NCBI GenBank assembly: GCA_016713325.1
Contig: JADJPJ010000051.1
Span: 1 to 23,486, forward strand
DNA length: 23,486 nt
From: Candidatus Flexifilum affinis
GTDB taxonomy: Bacteria > Chloroflexota > Anaerolineae > Aggregatilineales > Phototrophicaceae
Direction: 5' to 3'
Of the stretch, positions 19,051-23,486 are shown one piece after another; the first letter of the stretch is position 1; each line of letters begins with the position of its first letter. The position numbers were made by a program, and so were the translations under genes. Below the pieces are notes generated by a model. The model made no database searches, had not been told where the DNA came from, and saw only the letters and a list, made by a program, of their open reading frames with translations.

Positions 19051-19485
19051 CGGTCAGCAGCAGCCGGCCGGCGACCAGGATCAGGATCAGGCCGAGCAGC
19101 CCTGGCAGGAATCCCAGCGTGATCAGCCCGACGATGGCCACGATGATCAACGCCGCCATCAGGGGCAGCGCCCACACCTCGCGCGCCAGGATCGCCACCA
19201 TGCACACCAGCAGCAGGCTGGTGGCCGCCAGTGACAGCAGAATCAGAATGGCCAGAGCCGTGTCGCTCGCGCCCGTATAGTTGAAGAGCAGGGCGCTGCG
19301 CGCCAGTTCCGGCAGGCCGCGCAGCACGCCCAGCCCGGCTAGCGCGCCGCCCAGGAACAACAGCGCGGCGAAGATGCCGTAGACCACCGCGCCACTTGCA
19401 GGATGCCGGCGGCGTCCATCAGCCGGCGTTCGCGCGGCGATCGTTCGTCCAGCGCTCCTTCGACCACTCCCATCGCCATGCCCAT
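19051..19485 (-). CDS. Small four-helix membrane protein of the ABC module
   Basis: ATG at 19483-19485 lies two bases after the ATPase stop (TGATTATG). The N-terminus is short and charged (ALDERSPRERRLMDAAGILQVA). After a frame change at about 19390, four hydrophobic helices follow: VVYGIFAALLFLGGALAGLG, then TALAILILLSLAATSLLLVC, then PLMAALIIVAIVGLITLGF and GLLGLILILVAGRLLL. The permease start follows directly. No in-frame stop is seen before it, so the real end is blurred by an error or the two reading frames overlap. I know no family name for it; position and size suggest an accessory membrane subunit of the exporter. Confidence 0.5.
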
Positions 19486-19487
19486 AA

Positions 19488-20437
<950 letters not shown>

Positions 20438-20512
20438 ACTCAGACGCTCTCCAGAACTCTCTCTATATTACCTGCTGAACCGGGCGCGGCGTTCACATTC
20501 TCCCGACCATTG

Positions 20513-22996
20513 TCACGCTGATCGGCCGATGCGCAGGAATCCGGCGATGTCGTCGGCGATCAGCCGCATCTGCACCGTGTTCTGCGGACCCAGGAAGCGC
20601 GCCGGATCGCTCAGCACGACCATCTCGTTGATCAGATCGACGTTCTCCCACTCGCGGGAGTTCCAATCCCAGAGCTGGACCGGAAATGCGCGCGCGCCGA
20701 CGTTGACGTTGTCGACTTCCACAATCAGTTCGTTCACCTCGCTCAGCACGGCGTCCGGCAGCGGCACGAAGCGTAGCCCGGCCATCTCGCTGGGCTGCAA
20801 CGTCAGGTTGAGCGGCGCGACATCGCCCATGATCTGCGATTCCATCGGCGACCAGACGAAGCGCTCGGACGGGATGACGACCTCACCGCCTGGGGTTTCG
20901 ATGGTCGCTTCCAGTTCGATCAGATAGAGCGCGCGATCGTCGGCGTTCCAGTTGGCGCCGGTGAGCACCGTGTCCAGCGGAATAGCGTCGGCCCAGGCGG
21001 CCAGGTAGATGCGATCGCCTCGCCCGGTGGCGTCGAAATAGTCCTCGATCATCGCGGTCAGCAGCCACTGCCGCCGCCGTAGTTCCTGTTCCGCGGTCGA
21101 CAGGTCGCGCAGGGTGCGCCGGGCGATGCCGGCGTCGTACTGGCGCGATCCCAGAATGTCCAGCACCGTCTGCTTGGAGCCGGTACTGCCGACCAGGCGC
21201 GACGAGAAGAACGGGCTGGTCGCCGTCGAGGATCGCCGCGCGGCCGAAGCTGTCCCTTCGCCGGGCAGGATGATTTCGAAGTCTCGCAGCGCGCCGGGGC
21301 GATCGAGTCTTCAAAATGAAGCGCTGTGCCGCGCACCAGGATCACCGGCTCGGTCAGCACAAGGTCGGGTCGTTGCGCACCGACTCCGCGCACGATCTGC
21401 TGACCGTCGATGCTGTCATAACTGAAGGTGGCGCTGCCGCTGATTGCCGGCGGCGATCGCGCCGGTGGCGTTGAAACCGGCGACGAAGCTGGCATCGACG
21501 TTGAAGCCTCGGCCTCGAAGGCGTCCGTCTGCACACATATCGATGTCGGCCTGCTGCGAGCGGGTGACCAGGCTGGTCACCACCGGCGGCCGCGGGATGG
21601 GGGGCGGAAGGTGGCGTTCTGAAACTGGCTGTCGTCGATGCCCAGGCTGTAGGCGGCGCGCTTGGGCGACAGCACCCCGATGAGCGCATCGACCCGCGCC
21701 TGTTCGACATCCGGCCAGAGGCGCACCACGGCCAACCGGCTGAACGTCACTTCGTTGCCGCGCAGAATTCGCCCAGCGTGTGGGCCAGCGCGCTGAAGAC
21801 CAGGATCAGGATCGGGATGGTCACCCAGGCCCACTCGCGCCGATTGATGCGTGACAGCAGGAAGTAGTTGGCTGGGCCGACCAGCAGGATATACAGGGCC
21901 AGGAAGCCAAACAGCGGCAGCACGTCCGGCAGCGGGTCGAAACCCGGCAGAATTTCGGACGCGGCGGCCGCCGATTCCCTGCACCGGTGAAGCCGCCACC
22001 CCAGCCGGGGAGCGGCTCGACGTGGTCAACAGGGACGGTTGTCCACAGCAGGCTGAGCTGGACCAGCCGCGCATCCGGGCGCTATTCGGGTCCGCCGCCA
22101 GATAGTCGACCACGCCGTCGCCAAAACCTGGCGCACCAGCGGCGGCAGCGTCGTCGCCATCTTCCCGAGCGACACCAGCACCGGTGCGCCGTCGACGACA
22201 TCGCCGGTCGCCACAACAGTCACTTCCGCCGGCAGATCAACGACGCGCAGCCATCGGCCAGCCTCCCAGGGTCCGGCATCTCTGCGCGGTCCGGCCGGCA
22301 CAACGGCAACAAATCGCTCAGGCCGGCGGCGGTCGCCTGCGAGTTAGCGCCGCCGGTGACGATGAGATGCCCGCCAGAGGCCACCCAATCGGTCGGGGCG
22401 CGGATCTGCCCGCTGTTCAGAACGTCCGGTGTCGGCATCGCGGAAACCGGATGGCGTCGACCGCGTCGAGCACAGCCACCCGGTCGGGCAGCTCGTCCAG
22501 TGACATGTTGGCCTGCACCGCTTCGACGGTATCGGCGCCGGTCAAATCAATTGCGCCGACGGTCGATTCGGTCAGCACGACGTGAAGGATCGCTTAAGAC
22601 GATGACGTGCAAGGGGCGCTCTGCTGCGCGATCCGCACGGTCGCCGTCAGCAACTCGACGCGTAACTGGCGAGATACGGCGCGGGCGCTGATGTAGAGCG
22701 TCACAATCTGGCGGGCGCCGGCGTGCCGCGACACCGGCGTGCTGGTCATCATTCTGCACCCCTGGCGCTGGTCTCCGGGCGAATGACCAGCCGACCGCTC
22801 ACGGCATCGCCCTCGTTGCTCAGCCGAACCGTCACCGGCAGCCATTCCGGTCGCGGAAATAAGTCGCAAACCCGGCCTGCACGGTCGAGGCTGACGGCAA
22901 TCGGGCACCCGTCATCTGGTTATCCTGTGCCGGCCATTGTGACCGGCATCAGCACCAGCAGGATATCAGCGCCAACCGCCCGATCCATCGTCTCAT
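20513..22996 (-). CDS. Large exported membrane protein with GATase-like segment, heavily frameshifted
   Basis: ATG at 22994-22996 follows AGGAGCAAGGTGAG and opens a signal peptide (MRRWIGRLALI, then LLVLMPVTMAG after a frame change). An exposed beta-rich part includes FRDRNGWLPVTVRLSNEGDA and RQIVTLYISARAVSRQLRVEL. A GATase-like fold follows: LPDRVAVLDAVDAI, then DWVASGGHLIVTGGAN. A membrane region comes next (LPLFGFLALYILLVGPANYF, then WVTIPILILVFSALAHTLG). The C-terminal domain includes SRLAVVRLWPDVEQARVDAL, YDAGIARRTLRDLSTAEQEL and IYLAAWADAIPLDTVLTGAN, with VGARAFPVQLWDWNSREWE before the stop TGA 20513-20515. Total is about 825 residues, with at least eight frame changes, concentrated between 21.2 and 23.0 kb. 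Its place before an ABC-2 ATPase and permease recalls the GldG-like accessory proteins of such exporters; I infer a similar role, with no catalytic residues visible. Confidence 0.7.
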
Positions 22997-23023
22997 AGCA
23001 TCTCACCTTGCTCCTGTGGGCGG

Positions 23024-23052
23024 ATTCTAACAAGAAATGGTTCCTGTGGACA
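23024..23052 (-). promoter_or_regulatory. Candidate promoter for the long minus-strand operon
   Basis: Minus strand TGTCCA (23047-23052) and TAGAAT (23024-23029) are 17 bases apart, about 28 bases before the ATG at 22996. The -35 is weak. The opposite strand of this divergent region (22997-23179) carries no clear promoter; a short palindrome, TTGTT-C-AACAA, sits at 23139-23149. Confidence 0.3.
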
Positions 23053-23179
23053 CCAGCGGGTTTTTCTGAACCGACTTATGATTACTATTAGCTTCGCCGA
23101 CCCATTGCCGCCATGTATCTACCTGGTTGTCGGAAAGATTGTTCAACAACGCACTGTTGAGAGGAAACTGGCGCTGATC

Positions 23180-23486
23180 ATGAAATGGATACGTCAGATC
23201 CCTGCTTTCCTGCTAATGTTGGTCCTGGTTTTCTCAATCGGCTTTACCTGTACAGGCGCAGCAACGCGGCGATGTCTGTCAGGGGCGGTCAATGAAGCGA
23301 TGGCAGCGCTGTCGCCGAACTGCTCCGGCCTTAGGCGCAACATCGCCTGCCCCTGGTTCAACTCTGTCGAGGCGTCCTTCAATGTCGACGTCTCCCGAAA
23401 TCTTCACCCAGACGGATGACCGGATCGAGCTTTGACGGTGAATTCCATTCGCACCGGCGAAGCGGTCTGGAAGACGACACCTGGGG
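23180..23486 (+). CDS. Secreted protein, N-terminal fragment (cut by window end)
   Basis: ATG at 23180 begins MKWIRQIPAFLLMLVLVFSI, a signal peptide; the cysteine in FTCTG could be a lipid attachment site. The mature part reads CLSGAVNEAMAALSPNCSG, then RRNIAC, with a C-x-V-x-x-A-L spacing and RN.AC motif. I recall these from large Chloroflexota surface proteins of unknown function, in which paired cysteines probably form disulfides. After one frame change (about 23396) it continues EIFTQTDDRIEL toward the edge. GAGGAA upstream is a plausible but distant ribosome site. Divergent from the long operon. Confidence 0.55.

Overview
The window looks like high-GC DNA from a Chloroflexota bacterium (Anaerolineae or a relative). 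This rests on gene content only: Thr/Pro-rich SH3 lipoproteins, an LppX-like lipoprotein, WD40-like secreted proteins and a long MoxR/DUF58/VWA operon beside an ABC-2 exporter. I could not run a taxonomic search. Nearly every long gene is broken by one or more frame changes, and recognisable domain residues continue on both sides of each break. I therefore read most of these genes as intact genes in an error-prone sequence, not as true pseudogenes, and give one span per reconstructed gene.

Left part (1-8.6 kb). A minus-strand pair comes first: an LppX/LprAFG-like lipoprotein (1393-2481), followed downstream by an SPFH/band-7 membrane protein that runs off the left edge. On the plus strand are an SH3b lipoprotein (2728-4056) and an FAD amine oxidase (4063-5405). 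A minus-strand secreted beta-propeller protein (5594-6676) and a plus-strand secreted protein (6901-7945) follow. Then come about 310 bases of gene-poor, hairpin-rich DNA and a small VOC/glyoxalase-fold gene (8258-8591) with its own consensus -10 box. Two short repeats each copy the 3' end of a neighbouring gene: 5374-5430 with 6805-6860, and 8198-8237 with 8685-8724. Each pair brackets one gene.

Right part (8.7-23.0 kb). One long minus-strand gene train reads, in transcription order: a large membrane protein with a GATase-like segment (20513-22996), an ABC-2 ATPase (19488-20437), a small four-helix membrane protein, an ABC-2 permease (18141-19050), a membrane coiled-coil protein (16266-18144), a MoxR AAA+ ATPase (15258-16250), a DUF58 protein (14349-15258), a BatA-like VWA protein (12414-14347), a protein with two TIR domains (11517-12360), and a protein with two VWA domains around a GATase-like fold (8684-11500). 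Most junctions overlap or are under 20 bases, so from 20.4 kb down to 8.7 kb this is probably one transcript.

The MoxR, DUF58 and VWA genes form the classic Bat/MoxR chaperone set. The ABC genes form an exporter-like module with an accessory protein. The double-TIR gene sits between two VWA genes and is the most unusual part. The whole could be a membrane-associated chaperone/exporter assembly with a TIR signalling or NAD-cleaving component; that is inference. The right edge holds the start of a plus-strand secreted protein that leaves the window.
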